From Cephalotus follicularis (lineage: Eukaryota > Streptophyta > Magnoliopsida > Oxalidales > Cephalotaceae): 64,000 nucleotides of DNA. The DNA lies in assembly GCA_001972305.1 (NCBI GenBank), contig BDDD01002679.1, positions 96,945 to 160,944 on the forward strand, read 5' to 3'. Both the position numbers and the translations under genes were made by a program. This document shows positions 21,231 through 33,374 of the stretch, piece by piece. The stretch's first letter is position 1. Each line of letters begins with the position of its first letter. Below the pieces are notes generated by a model that saw only the letters and a program-made list of their open reading frames with translations, had not been told where the DNA came from and made no database searches.

Positions 21231-22157
21231 CTATAATTGAGTCTTCAAATCCTTCAGTTCAGCAGGAGCCATGCGGTACAGCGCTTTGGATATAGGAGCA
21301 GTCCCAGGCAATAGTTCAATGCTGAACTCTATATCTATCTCTAGTGGCAATGAAGTGAGATCATCCGAAAATACATCAGGAAATTCACATAGAACAGGAA
21401 CTTGTTCAATACTAGGTGTACCTTTCGTATGATCAATCACATACGCCAAATAGCCTTCACATCCTTTCTCAAGATACTTCTGTGCTCTACTATACGAAAT
21501 AATCAAAGCAGAAACATTCTTCTCTCCGATAAACTTGCACTCAGTCCCATCTTGAAGATAAAAGGTCATCATCTTGTTATAGCAATCAACACAAGCGTGA
21601 TGAGCATATAGCCAGTCCATCCCAAAGATTACATCGAAATCCTGGATAGGCAACACTATCAAGTCAGTAGATAACTGAATCGTAGCTACCATGATTTCAC
21701 AATCTTTCATTATAGTGTCAGATAGAAGACAAGTATTAGCTTGAGTACTCACCTCCAATACATAAGGTAATCTAGAAGTAACACCATGCAAATTACGAGC
21801 AAATTCAGATGCAATAAATGAATGTGTCACACCAGGATCAATCAATACATGAGCTAGTATGCCAGATATAAAAATGGTACCTCCCACAACAGTAGTAGAT
21901 TCTGGCACATCATATCTAGATAAGGTGTAGACCCTACCTTTCACAATCCCTTTTCCGGTATCCCTCCGCGGTTGAGCAGCCGCAGCACTACCACTAGCAC
22001 CAGCACTTCCCTGTTGGCCGTGTGCTTGATCTTTCGTCATTGGACAACCGCTCAGCATATGTTCTTGTGAACCACACCTCAAACATTTCCCCATCTTTTT
22101 CCAGCATTCAGTCTCATCATGGTTCTGGCGACCACAAAAAGCACATCCACCCGAATT
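21231..22157 (-). pseudogene. pol: Zinc knuckle 2, protease and start of RT, Tekay element 3
   Basis: The second zinc knuckle (CLRCGSQEHMLSGC) is near the start. The protease reads VLIDPGVTHSFIA, so the active-site DSG has become DPG. The rest runs through MDWLYAHHACVDC to the RT start ([11 protein letters not shown]) and ends at a TAG (21231) in place of a probable CAG. Confidence 0.9.
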
Positions 22158-23100
22158 CTATTGACCGCTTCGGTTAGGAGTTCTTGATCGTGAATTTCTG
22201 CATCGAGAACCTCCTTGACCTTTGTTGTCAGACCTTCTCAACTTAGCAGGCTTATTGCTCCCCTGCCCCTGTGACTGTGCGCGTCTGGATTGATTGGTAC
22301 GAGATCGCTCTGCTCTCCTTTCATTCGCACCAGCTTCAAGAATGATCGCCCTTTCAGTAATATCTACAAAAGAAGTTAGCTGCAACATTAACAGTTTTGA
22401 TCTGATATCAGGTCGAAGGCCTTTTATAAACCTTAGAATCATTCGCGATTCACCCTCCATAAGATAAGGTGTATGTTTTGCCAGCTCCACATATCTAGTC
22501 TGGTACTGAGCTACCGTCATATCCCCTTGACGTAACTCCATCAGCCTGGTCTCCCTCCGATCACGTTCTATCTGTGGTACATAAGTTGCAAGGAACTCAG
22601 ACTGAAATCTGTCCGAAGTCCTGTAGAGTCCCAGAGATTCCCACTTTGCTTCAATCCTTTCCCACCAATAGGTAGCCTCGCCCAATAATCGGTATACAGC
22701 AAAGTTGAGTTTCTGGTCATCAGTACACTCCAAGGCAGCAAATATTTTCTCCAGGTCTCTAATCCACTGCTCAGTCATAGTAGCATTCAGCTCACCATTG
22801 AATTTCGGAGGATTCTATCTCATGAACCACTCCAAATCTCGGCCAAATCCACCGGAATGACAAGCTTCAGGAGCTTGCTGATAGGCCCGGTTAGCCTCGT
22901 ACATTTGCCGAATCTGTTCCATGTTCACCGCATTGGCTAGCATCTGTTGCTGGAAGAGGTCATCAATGCGGTCAAAATTACTCCTCTCTTCTCTCACTGG
23001 AGGAATATTCACTCCTTCATTTCCTGGCGGATCATTCCCATGCACTGGCGGTGCATTGATTCCTTCGTCGACTCTACGCCTTCCTCTCCTACCTCTTCAT
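22158..23100 (-). pseudogene. gag: gag of Tekay element 3
   Basis: An Arg-rich N-terminus begins near 23100. Its ATG is one base out of frame with the gag frame. The capsid core follows (TMTEQWIRDLEKIF, the paired Trp in YWWERIEAKW, then LMELRQGDMTVAQYQ). A basic Ser/Arg/Gln tail leads to the first zinc knuckle (CAFCGRQNHDETEC), just past a TAG at 22158. Another TAG stands at 22815. Both stops sit where Gln is expected. Confidence 0.9.
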
Positions 23101-23198
23101 AGGTCTATTCGGTTTCCTATATGGAATGACATAATCATTAGGAAATAATTCACTTAATTTCTGAGAAACTTATCCCAGCGATATCTTATTTAAAAATA

Positions 23199-23211
23199 AG
23201 CTCTTAACCAT
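23199..23211 (-). other. Degenerate primer binding site of Tekay element 3
   Basis: The minus strand reads GCATGGTTAAGAGC directly after the LTR end. It keeps TGGT and AGAGC of the tRNA-Met site (TGGTATCAGAGC) with changes in the middle. Confidence 0.7.
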
Positions 23212-24354
23212 GCTGTCACACCCCGATTTCCACATGACATGCATATATGGTGATATCATATATAAATAATAATCCAGCATTCAATCGTTAAACAACATTC
23301 ATAAATAAGCGAAAGCATTCCAAAAGCCGGATTATAAGGTTTTCCGCACGCAGCCCATACTACGTGCTTGAACATAATACATAAAAATCATCCTTTTACA
23401 GATAGGAAAAGCAAAATGACAACAACGGAGTGTGAGCGTTCATTTCAACACAAAACATCGTAAATAACAACCTTAACAAAATAGAAGCTCTCTAAAAGCT
23501 TCAACAGCACTTTCCGAACGCCTTTGCTTAATCTGAAAATTGTAGGGGTTAGCCGTTGTCCTCACTTGGCTAAGTAGGAAATAATGCATTATAAATAATA
23601 TATAAATGTAAACATGTATGATAGTTTATTTGAAATGGTATATATAAATAAGTATTCCAATATATGTGAGCAATCATGCCAAGTGGCCATAGACAATAGA
23701 ATTCAAGAATACCGCACAAGGGTACAATCAATCAATACAGTGGTTTGGGTGTCACATGTCGCTAACTCCTAGCACCAACTGTGCACCACCTATCTATCAC
23801 CCTACTCTCCGAAGATGATAGTCAGGTCAATTCTGCCGGAAATTAGCGGGCAGGTAACAGTCAGGATCTGCATTGCAGATAAGTGTGGTGGAAGCTCTAG
23901 CCAACTCCTAGCACCTAGGACCACTCCTTAGCCAGTGATGTCTCCTATCACTCGACTAACGAAAATAACATAGACAATCAATTCAATCAATTCAATGACA
24001 ATATTACATATACCTACAACATGCAATATAGCGGTAGTTTTCATTTTTAGAAAACATGACAATTCATTCAGTGGTTCTCTTGGAGAACTAAATGATAACA
24101 ATACCTCTTGTAAAAGGAAATAGCAATTTGTATAACAATAAGATTTTCTGTCTGAAATTCGTTATTAAAAATCATTATTTGTGCTTAAAGCATTAAGTTG
24201 ATATGATCCTTAAAATTTATATAAAACAGTAGTAGTTACTTAATAAACAGTAATGGCAGCAATACATAGATTGCTTAACAATATAACAGTTCAAGGATAT
24301 TCACAACCACAACCAATTCAATCAATCAAGCAAGCACTTCCACAATTACTATTC

Positions 24355-24500
24355 TAAAGCATCGACAGTTCTATTTAAGCGTCGACGGTTGTAGATTAAG
24401 CGTTGACACTGGACACACTATCAAAGTGTAAAGCGTCGACATTCTAAGCCTTACAATGCGATATTTACACACCAAAGCGTCGACTGTTTGAACCTAAGCG
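24355..24500. repeat. Palindrome cluster 2, element 3 5' LTR
   Basis: AGCATCGACAG, AAGCGTCGACGG, AAGCGTTGACAC, AAAGCGTCGACAT, AAAGCGTCGACTG and AAGCGTCAGCGC. Three sites keep GTCGAC that is mutated in the 3' LTR copy, so this copy is nearer the ancestral palindromes. Confidence 0.86.
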
Positions 24501-25436
24501 TCAGCGCTTCTGGCGTTCTTACAAATTTCCAGGAGCAACAACAAAACAAAGCATGCATAACTTCATTTCAATCTCAGTCGAAATCAACATGCAATCAAAT
24601 ATCATCCATCACTACACATTATACATGTTATATGTTCAAAAACATGTCAAAACCCCTACCTCAAATGCTATCCCGGAATCAAATTGAGTTGATTCCTCTC
24701 TTTCAGTTCCAAGTTCTTCAACCTCCAACTCAACTCCCAATTTGCAGCAATTACTCTATATAGTTGCATGTTTATAGGTTTAGTTACCAAAACCAGTAAG
24801 TTTAAGTAGTTATCTAACCATGATAACATCAAAAATCGAATCAGAAACTTATAATCAATTTTCTAAGTTCCGTTTCCATTTCCTATCTAAATCCCAAAAT
24901 TCAACCTCTAATCCCAGGATTATTATTCATAATTGTTTGTTAACAATGGATATGTGGTGCTAACATCAGGGCGCTATATTACTAACGACCTTAACAATAT
25001 CAAGAAATTTCTGATTCGTTACCAATTCCAGGTGATGTTCCAAGTTCAACTTGAACTTCAAGCTCCTTCAACCTCTAGCAATTCTTCCAGCAATTGTCTA
25101 GATTGTCTCTCTATTCCTCGGTGTTTTCTAACGCTCAATCAGCTCGTATATCAGTTGATATAAAGGCTCAAATTTGTGTCTTAATTTCATTAGTTAGACT
25201 AACTTTATTATGGACATTTCTCTCCCCTTCATGCATGCCTTCACTCTTTGTTTCTTTCTTACTTTTCTGCTGTGATTGTAGGTTGCAGGTGTGCAGGGAT
25301 GGGGAGCACATGCAAGGCACTTAGTCAGGCTTTCCTTTGCATGGTTGCCACGTCCCTGGACACTTGGCTTGTGAGGAAACCATTCTGACGCCACTGTCCT
25401 ATTCTAACAGACACGTATCACACTCCTAACACCGTG

Positions 25437-25565
25437 CAGAGCGTCTACAGTTTCTCTCAGGCGTTGACGGTTTATGCATCAAGACTCAGCATTCAACTGC
25501 ATGCCCTGTCCACGTGTCTATGCTCAAAGCGTCAATGGTATGGCATTAGGCGTCGACAGTTTAGC
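25437..25565. repeat. Palindrome cluster 1, element 3 5' LTR
   Basis: GAGCGTCTACAG, AGGCGTTGACGG, AAAGCGTCAATGG and AGGCGTCGACAG lie 130-260 bases from the LTR start. It is more decayed than the other LTR copy. Confidence 0.8.
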
Positions 25566-25700
25566 ACCATAACTTATTCTTTGCTTTTCATTTAAGAAAT
25601 TCTTCCAATTTCATGCTAACCCAACATAAAATCTCAAAATGCATATTTTATTCATCGTTGTGCAATATACATTAATTGAAATTGCGGTTATTACAATAAG

Positions 25701-27821
25701 CCATGAACAAATGAAATCATGAAAGCACAATAACAAGACTTCAATGAAATAATCAGTAACTTAACAATAAAGTCCACTGAATGAATATCAAGTCAAGACA
25801 GAAATCAAATATATGAGAGTCACAATAAATCAAGAATCTGATTAGCAAAATTCATGGATATAGTCATAAATCAACTAGCAAATATCAATACCAAATATGT
25901 GCCCAGAATGTCATAAAAATATAGAGGATGCTGGTACCAATCATATCACTGCCTCATATCTGCCGCAAAATCACATAGCAATACTGTCTACTCTGCCGTC
26001 AAATCCCATGACGTCGTATCATATCATAACCGCTGCAGCAATAATATACATATAGACCAATAGGCTACAAGATGTGATCATCATCCATCATACGCCGATG
26101 CAGAGTTCCTATGGCTCATTAAAGAAATAGCATATATAAATCTCGATTGAGGGGACGTCTTTATTTCATGGATCTGCCCTTGTCGGAATCACATAACAGA
26201 ACCTCGACCGAGGCGACGTCGTTATTTCACGGATCTGCCCTCATCGAAAATCATATATACATCATCAAGTAGCCAACACGGTCAGAGGGATGAGGAAAGG
26301 AGCATCTGCTGCACTCACACTCAGCTTACCATCATAGACAATAGTATGCCGCAGATCGAGGCAATGGACACCATGGGGAAGTTCCCACATAACACCCCAC
26401 CATAGACTAATGGGCATGCTAAGGAGAGTTCTGCATCATACATACCCTCACCCTAGACCGATGGTACATATCCACAATCCCGGTACCCAGCATCAGAATA
26501 AAACATGGTATAACAAATCACAATATCAGAAATGTGAGAAGGGGACCAAGTCACCGAGAGCATCGAGCACATACCCACTCAGAAATCACATCACAACAAT
26601 GAATACAACAATCGGGATACAAATCCCTGATAATAGCATAATTAACAAGAAACAGGGCACATATAGAATAATATGACTCTCAAATAATGAAAAGAGAAAG
26701 GGAATGTCCCACTCACTGTAACAATGCCAATAACCCCCGTGAATTAGTCCCTCTATACTCCGAATCGGCTACAGGATCCGCGTCTACAATGTCATTACAT
26801 AATAGACTTAGAACTCATATGTTCAATGATTATAACATGAAATGCAAAGAAATGTCTTAAATGCCATAAACTTGTCGATTCGACCAATATTGCATAGATT
26901 TCGTATATTTATGCCAAAAACTAACTTATTCTTCTATATATACTAAAAGTATTCAAATAAAACTACAATCTACTCAATCAAAGTCACGATTACGAAATAT
27001 TGGCTTCAAATCCGTTTTTTCACAAAATCTGCTAAAATCGTAAAACATTACCAAAAACAAGTCATATCGAAGTGAAACTTTTTAAATCATAATTAAAAGA
27101 TCACAGTAGTCTGTCATTCAAAAATCAAGGGAAACCGATAAGCTGAGCTATAGTCTCCTTTGCAAAGTCATTGTTGAACCGAGTTTTCCGCAAAAGCAAT
27201 AGCTAACACCTTTTTACCATTTTTAAAATTCAATTGAGTTGAAACTTTGGGAAATGTGTTAATTCCTATCCAAGAGTCTACCACTGAAAAATAAATTCAA
27301 ACGGATAAGCAGAGCTATATGCTCCATTGTAAAATCACCGTTTCAAAATGATTTTAGCGTAACTTCGTACTTTTCGGTCCAAACCAAGTCTGTTTGGCAC
27401 AAAACTTTACAGGCAACATTTAAACCTATCCTAAGGTCTACCATTAAAATTTCAAATTAATCGGACCACTTTAGGTCCTAAAGTGATTAAAACGCCATTT
27501 CGGCAACATGGAGGCAATGGATGCCGATATTAACCAATAACTCAATTACCATCTATACAATACAAGGAAACCATCCTTAAAACATTAAGAATTCATCATC
27601 ACATTACCACCCATTATCCAAAATTTCCCAAGAATTTAAAGAAGGATTAACCAATACAATTATCCTCAATTTACTATCACATTAACCTCACTGATTCCAT
27701 AGCAAATCAACTCTTCCTTCCACTCTTCAAAATCTGTAAATTTAGTGAAGATAAAAAATCAATTAATGCCATAAAGCTTCAATTCTAGTCTAGTTATTAA
27801 CAATTTCTATAAGTATAATTC
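25701..27821 (-). mobile_element. Family B LTR copy B1, middle piece
   Basis: No coding capacity. It continues B1 beyond Tekay element 3. Its blocks match B2 and B3 reversed: 27340-27490 corresponds to 34120-34270 (CGTAACTTCG, CCATTAAAATTTCAA), and 26130-26260 is the short minisatellite with a unit around TTTCACGGATCTGCCC. It ends where element 4 entered. Confidence 0.82.
26130..26255. repeat. Two-unit minisatellite in B1
   Basis: CTCGATTGAGGGGACGTC...TTTCATGGATCTGCCC recurs as CTCGACCGAGGCGACGTC...TTTCACGGATCTGCCC with a period of about 70 bases. It lies at the place where B2, B3 and element 5 carry other repeat units. Confidence 0.75.
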
Positions 27822-28430
27822 TGTAATACCCTGTTCGTTCGTAAATGTATTTTTACGGGTTCGTAAATATATATTTTACGGATTTTATATGTGTTTTCGG
27901 GCTTTTAATTTTGTTTAATTTTAAAAGTTCGGTTGCCCTATGATCGGGTTTATGTGAATTGTGCGGAATGATACCGGTCTGAAATTTGGGTATGTTATGC
28001 TATGTTGGGTTTTATAAATTCTTATTTTAATCCAAAACTTATTTTATTAAAAACAAATTATTATTCTTTTAATTTTTATAATTCAAAATTCTTTTCATTA
28101 TTAATTCATTTCATTATCAATTCTTTTTATTTCCTTTTCTTGTTTTATCCATTTCTCCCACTTTCTTCCTACTACCTTCCACCATCTCTTTCTTTCCAGC
28201 AATTCCCACTATCAAAGCCATGTTAGAATCTTCCTTTCTCATTACAAAATCCAGAAAAGTTAGCATTCCTTCCCACTTTTGTCAAATCTTGTCTCCCCCT
28301 TTCCCCATTTTTGAGTGTCATGGCCATTTTATATGATACCTCCATCATTCTTTCATGTCACATCCGAATCTGCCCCATTATTGTGCAAAAATCTACTGTG
28401 TAATTGTTTCTTCAAAGTTCAAGAGGTAAT
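27822..28430 (+). mobile_element. 5' LTR remnant of element 4
   Basis: The first ~240 bases match the 3' LTR (31928 on) up to AAAAACAAAT. Then the two diverge: this copy continues with T-rich sequence missing from the 3' LTR and lacks the last ~600 bases of it. The end of the LTR, the PBS and the start of gag are deleted, since gag begins abruptly near 28430. Confidence 0.75.
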
Positions 28431-29330
28431 CTCAATCCTTAGTTGTTCTGAGGTGTGATGATCAGCAAAAGGTAAGATTGACGACTTACAAACTTGAAGG
28501 AGACGCCCAGAAATGGTGGAATATTCTGAATTCAGCTAAGGGTGGAGGTTATGCAGATGCTCTGTCTTGGTTTGGGTTCCGGGATGTCTTCTATCAGCAG
28601 TATTTCCCCACTGCTGATAAGGAGGCCTATGCTAGAGAGTTCGTAAATACCAGGCAGAAAGATGGAGAGACAGTTTCGGAGTTCTTGGCCCGTTTCACTA
28701 GATTGGCTGGGTTTGTTGGATCCGCGACTGGGTCAGCATCTGAGCAAGCTGAAAAATTCAAGTGGAAGCTGCATTACCAGTTTCGGGGAAAGCTGATCAA
28801 CTCTAGGTTTGCGGATGTAGCTGAGGTTGCCAATGCCGCGAAAAACATTGAGTTAGAGAGATTGGATTTTCAGGCAGCTTGTCTGGAAGGAGATAAGAAG
28901 CGGTATAGGAATGAACAAAGTTCGTGATAGCAGAACAAGGGTCAAGGCAGTTCATGGAACAGGGGCAGAGGAGGCAAACAACATACGAAAGATCACAAGC
29001 AGATTAAAGATGGAAATCAACAGCGTCAGCAAGGATATGGCCAGAAAAATGCACAGGGAGCTGATGGGGGTAACCCCGAGGTTCAGATTGCTAGGTGTGA
29101 TGCTTGTGATAGGTATCATCCGGTCGGTACCTGTTATAAAGTCAGTGGAGATCGTTTTATATGTGGACAAATGGGACACTTCGCAAAGGATTGTCAGGAT
29201 CCTCCTGCTAAGGAAAGGAAGGGTAATGGTACAAATGCTGGGCAGCGCAACGTGGGAGGCCGAGTCTTTGCAATTACGGGTCATCAGGCAGCTAATGCTC
29301 AAGGTACGGTTTCGGGTTTTGTCTCTGTTG
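28430..29330 (+). pseudogene. gag: gag of Tekay element 4 (N-terminus deleted)
   Basis: The frame enters in mid-domain (LTTYKLEGDAQKWWN, then FYQQYFPTADKEAYAREF, then GETVSEFLARFTRLA), the retrotransposon-gag core. A TGA at 28925 interrupts it before a Gly/Gln-rich linker. The zinc knuckle near 29160 keeps CGQMGHFAKDC, but the first Cys of CxxC reads Arg. The upstream part and start codon are lost. Confidence 0.87.
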
Positions 29331-30010
29331 GTAACCGTAGAGCTTATGTGTTATATGATACTGGATCGACACACTCGGTTGTGGCGAGGTCTTTTGTTCA
29401 GCATCTTGGGATGCCTTCGCAATTGTTTGATCCAGCTTTGGTTCTTTCTACCCCTTTGGGAACATCTGTTGTGATATCTGAGTGTTTTTATGCTTGTCCT
29501 ATTGTTTTTGATGATCGGATTCGTGATGCGAATCTTTTTCCTATGGATATGTACGATTTTGATATGATTTTGGGGATGGATTGGTTGGAGCGCCATCGGG
29601 CTACGATTGATTGCCATGCTCGGAGGGTTCTGTTCGGAGATGTGGATCGACCTGATTTTATTTATCAGGGTTCACGGGATATGAAAGATGTTAAGGTTAT
29701 ATCTGTTATGAAATCTCAGAAGTTAGTAGCTAAGGGCGCCGAAGGGTTTCTAGCTGTGGTGAAGGATGTCTCAAGGGACGAGTCTCGCCTTGAAGATTAT
29801 CCTATGGTTAGAGAATTTTCTGATGTGTTTCCGGAGGAGTTACCGGGTTTGCCACCACAACGGGAAGTAGAGTTTACCATCGAACTTGATGAACGGGAGG
29901 CAAGTTTCGAGAAGCTGAAGAACGGTCTTGTGTCTGCACCGATTTTCCGTTTACCGTCTGGGTCGGGAGGATACCAGATTTTCAGCGATGCTTCTAAGAA
30001 GGGTTTGTGA
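29331..30010 (+). pseudogene. pol: Protease fused to RNase H start; RT removed (element 4)
   Basis: The protease motif VLYDTGSTHSVVA lies at about 29346-29385, so DTG replaces the DSG of its relatives. MDWLERHRATIDC follows. At about 29893 the sequence passes from the stretch that precedes RT (VEFTIELDE) straight into the RT/RNase H connection (SFEKLKNGLVSAP, then FSDASKKGL). The frame is kept across the joint. About 300 codons of RT, including the catalytic block, are absent. A TGA at 30008 ends this part. Confidence 0.88.
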
Positions 30011-31873
30011 TGTGTTCTGATGCAGCACGGTCATGTGATAGCTTATGCTTCGAGACAGTTGAAGCCTTATGAGGTAAATTACCCTACGCATGATCTCGAG
30101 TTGGCGGCAGTTGTGTTTGCACTGAAGATTTGGAGGCACTACTTGTATGGAGAAACTTGTGACGTCTTTACCGATCATAAGAGTCTCAAGTATATCTTCA
30201 CGCAAAAGGAGTTGAATATGCGTCAGAGACGTTGGTTGGAGCTTTTGAAAGATTACGATCTTAATATTCAGTACCACCCTGGTAAAGCAAACGTGGTAGC
30301 TGATGCTCTGAGTAGGAAGAGTTCTGGGAGTGTAGCGGCTTTGCTTACTCAGCCGCAGTTGATAGCTGATATGGAACGGATGGATTTGCATTTGTTTATT
30401 CGGGGTTCTGAAGGTTGTATTGCTGCGATGAATGTTGAACCTACTCTTATATCTCAAATTAAGGCAGCTCAGAATGATGACGGTGAGCTTTGGGCCTTGG
30501 TTCAGAATGTTGAAAAGGGTAAACAGTCAGAGTTCCGAGTGGATGAGCATGGAGTGATCTGGTTGGGTAGTCGGTTGTGTGTTCCGGCAGATGCTTCTAT
30601 TAGAGATGCTGTCTTGTCTGAGGCACACAGTTCTCCGTTCTCTATACATCCGGGTTCTACAAAAATGTATAGGGACTTGAAGGAAAATTTCTAGTGGAGC
30701 GGAATGAAAAACGATGTGGCGGAGTACGTTGGGAAGTGTTTGATCTGTCAGCAGGTAAAGATTGAACACCAGCGTGCTAGTGGTTTGTTACAGCCCTTGG
30801 AGGTTCCGGTATGGAAATGGGAAAGTATATTGATGGACTTTGTTATGGGTTTGCCGAAAACTTTCAGAAGGCATGATGCTATCTGGGTAGTAGTGGATCG
30901 ATTGACGAAATCGGCTCACTTCTTGGCTATCCGAGAAGACTTTTCGGTTGACCGTTTGGCTGAGGTGTTTCAGTAGGAGATTGTGAGACTGCATGGGACT
31001 CCGGTATCCATTGTTTCGGATAGGGATCCTCGTTTCACTTCACGGTTTTGGAAAGGGTTTCAGAAAGCTTGGGGTACTAGGCTTAGTTACAATACAGCTT
31101 TTCATCCACAAACAGATGGGCATACTGAGAGGACCATCCAGACATTAGAGGATATGTTAAGGTCTTGTGCTTTGGAGTGGACTGGGAGCTGGGATGAGTA
31201 TTTGAGCTTGGTGGAGTTTGCCTACAATAACAGTTGGCATGCTAGTATTGGCATGGCTTCGTTTGAAGCTCTGTATGGGAGGAAATGTCGTGCTCCGACA
31301 TGTTAGGACGAAGTTGGAGAGCGAGTTATCGAGGGACCTGAGCTAGTGCAGATCACTACGAAGAAAGTGGCTATAGCAAGGGAGAGATTGAAAGCGGCTC
31401 AATCTCGACAGAAGAGTTATGCAGACAGACATCGGAGGGACTTGGAGTTCAAGATTGGTGAACATGTGTTCTTGAAAGTTTCACCTTGGAAAGGAGTCCG
31501 ACGTTTTGGGCTGAAAGGAAAGTTGACTCTGCGGTTTATCGGGCCTTTCGAAGTTCTGGAAAGGATAGGCGCGGTTACCTATCGGTTGGCTTTGCCTCCG
31601 CAGTTAGCACATGTCCATAATGTGTTCCACGTGTCTTTGCTGAGAGGTTATCAGTATCATCCCTTGCATGTGGTTCACTATCCGTTGGACAGTATTCGAG
31701 AGGATCTATCTTGTGACGAGGAGGCCGAGGCTATTTTGGATCGACAGGAACGGGTGACACGTAGCAAGACCGTTTCTTTTGTGAAAGTGCTGTGGAGGAA
31801 TCATCCCGAACGTGAAGCTAGTTGGGAGCTAGAGGAGCATATTCGGGAGCGATATCCGCACTTGTTTGTTTAA
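30011..31873 (+). pseudogene. pol: RNase H, integrase and chromodomain of element 4
   Basis: RNase H continues (CVLMQHG to [11 protein letters not shown], about 30310). The integrase finger ([10 protein letters not shown], then CLICQQVKIEHQR), DD35E core ([17 protein letters not shown], then the Glu block before [12 protein letters not shown]) and C-terminal domain follow. The tail TVSFVKVLWRNHPEREASW to RYPHLFV is a Tekay-type chromodomain. Stops lie at 30692 (TAG), 30974 (TAG) and 31304 (TAG, where WDEVGE has Trp). Apart from these the reading frame is constant. Confidence 0.9.
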
Positions 31874-31915
31874 GATATGTTTGTTTTTGTGATTTCGGGA
31901 CGAAATCTTTTTTTT

Positions 31916-31927
31916 AGGGGGGGTGGA
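31916..31927 (+). other. Polypurine tract of element 4
   Basis: AGGGGGGGGTGGA lies directly before the 3' LTR, after a T run. Confidence 0.85.
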
Positions 31928-32783
31928 TGTAATACCCTGTTCGTTCGTAAATGTATTTTTAAGGGTTCGTAAATATATATTTTACGGATTTTATATGTGT
32001 TTTCGGGCTTTTAATTTTGTTTAATTTTAAAAGTCCGGTTGCCCTATGATCGGGTTTATGTGAATTGTGGGAATTATACCGGTCCGAAATTTGGGTATGT
32101 TATGCTATGTTGGGTTTTATAAATTCTTATTTTAATCCAAAACTTATTTTATTAAAAACAAATGCGAGCCCCTTGCTACTATATGATATGTTATGGTTAT
32201 TGGTGCTCAGTTTATGGAACCTATGTTTTGGAAAAGATATGCCTTACGTTTTGAAAGTTATTGATCCTATGTTTTGGAAAAAGGTACACTTTATGGTTTT
32301 CAAAGTTATGAACTTTGTTTATCCGTTTTGTCGTGGGCATTTATAAAACATGTTGAAATTATATGATTGCTTAAGATTTCAGTTTTAATGTACTTATGGA
32401 AATTTTCCTGCTTTAAAAATATTATTTACTGTTTTATATTCTATATCTGTACTGAGGTTTGCTCAGCCGCGTTTTTGTTTCCATGCGGCAGGTTATCAGG
32501 AGCAAACGGGCAATGTGTGATGAGAGTGACTCCCATATGTCTGAGGATCGTCTAGTAGCTGATCCTTTTATGTTATGTGGTCATAGTGGAACCCGATAAT
32601 TAAACAATGTGTTATTTCAGTTTATGACTTTTGGATTTTTGATAAGTTTCAGTATGATCAGTTTTTATATGTTATGATTTAAACCATCACGTTTTTAATA
32701 AAGATGAACCTTTTAACATGTTATGATCTGTTTAGTTTTGGTATTATGCACAGTGGCGACTCCCACTGATCGGGGGTGTTACA
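31928..32783 (+). mobile_element. 3' LTR of element 4
   Basis: 856 bases, TGTAATACCCTG to GGGGGTGTTACA. Compared with the 5' copy it lacks a T-rich stretch after AAAAACAAAT, so both LTRs are shortened in different places. No TCGA palindromes are present. Confidence 0.88.
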
Positions 32784-32803
32784 TATTCAATCTCCTCAAC
32801 ACT
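32784..32803 (-). other. Sliver of B1 between element 4 and B2
   Basis: Twenty bases including the element 4 target duplication. AATCTCCTC resembles the B2 sequence near 33455 reversed, so it is B1 LTR caught between two insertions. Confidence 0.6.
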
Positions 32804-33365
32804 TGTTACACCTCGTGTCATATCTTTGGAAGTGACGTCTTATGGATACATTATATATGGGTGTATGGCCTTTATAATCTTATGAGTTTTGGAGATTTAT
32901 TTTGGGCATACATTTATTTTGAACCAAGTTATCAAATTCCATTATGGATTTAAATTTATCAAGTTGAAGTTATGTGTTAACTACATGGATTTAAGGCCCA
33001 AAGCCCTTAAATTTTTATGTGGCCGAATATAACGTGTAGTTGCGGCCAATTTATATGTGTTTTCCTTGTCATAAGGCCCAAATCTCCAAATTCTTGTGAT
33101 AGCCAAATTTAAACTGAAGTAAGGCCCAATTTTCGTTAAAGTTCCTCTTGTAACTTCGGCCCGTGTTCTATATTAGTCGTCAACATTCTAGACTTCTCTA
33201 CTTACTTCTTATTATGCAAGCTTAGAACAAAAAAAAAACGGCAAGCTCTTCATTTTAGTTGTTCTGACTGAAGCTTGCTCCCTCTTTTGAGCTCTCATTC
33301 TCGTTTCAGTTTTCTTCAAGAAATCAAGCTAGTGATAAGGTCATCTTCCATTCCTCTTGTATCTT

Positions 33366-33374
33366 AAGGTAAGC
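33366..33374 (+). promoter_or_regulatory. Splice-donor-like site in B2
   Basis: AAG|GTAAGC lies ~195 bases after the TATA-like box, at the end of a pyrimidine-rich leader. B1 (TTTAG|GTAAGT, 45754-45749 minus) and B3 (TTG|GTAAGT, 55073) have the same arrangement. Confidence 0.5.

Larger units (their letters stand above)
15995..25695 (-). mobile_element. Complete Tekay element 3, TSD ATAAG
   Basis: 9701 bases with two LTRs, PBS, gag-pol and polypurine tract, flanked by ATAAG at 15990-15994 and 25696-25700. It is the only element here with both LTRs close to full length, an uninterrupted interior and a perfect TSD. It lies inside the B1 LTR. By eye the two LTRs differ at about 13 of the first 200 aligned bases, so it is not young. 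Confidence 0.95.
23214..25695 (-). mobile_element. 5' LTR of Tekay element 3
   Basis: 2482 bases, the partner of 15995-18478 with the same internal order. Palindrome clusters are at 25437-25562 (upstream of the TATA-like box) and 24355-24500 (downstream of the donor-like site). The donor is weakened here (GTAACG at 25020-25015). Confidence 0.95.
27822..32783 (+). mobile_element. Tekay element 4 with RT deleted
   Basis: It starts TGTAATACCCTGTTCGTTCG and ends GGGGGTGTTACA. Flanks AATTC (27817-27821) and TATTC (32784-32788) make a TSD with one mismatch. Inside are a shortened 5' LTR, gag without its start, protease, RNase H, integrase with chromodomain, a polypurine tract (31916-31927) and a 3' LTR. 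RT is missing. It lies within the B1 LTR. Confidence 0.88.

Noticed and set aside
28911..29474. 187-codon frame in element 4
   Set aside because: It overlaps the gag zinc-knuckle and protease region in another frame, where CGQMGHFAKDC and DTG are found. It is a shadow.
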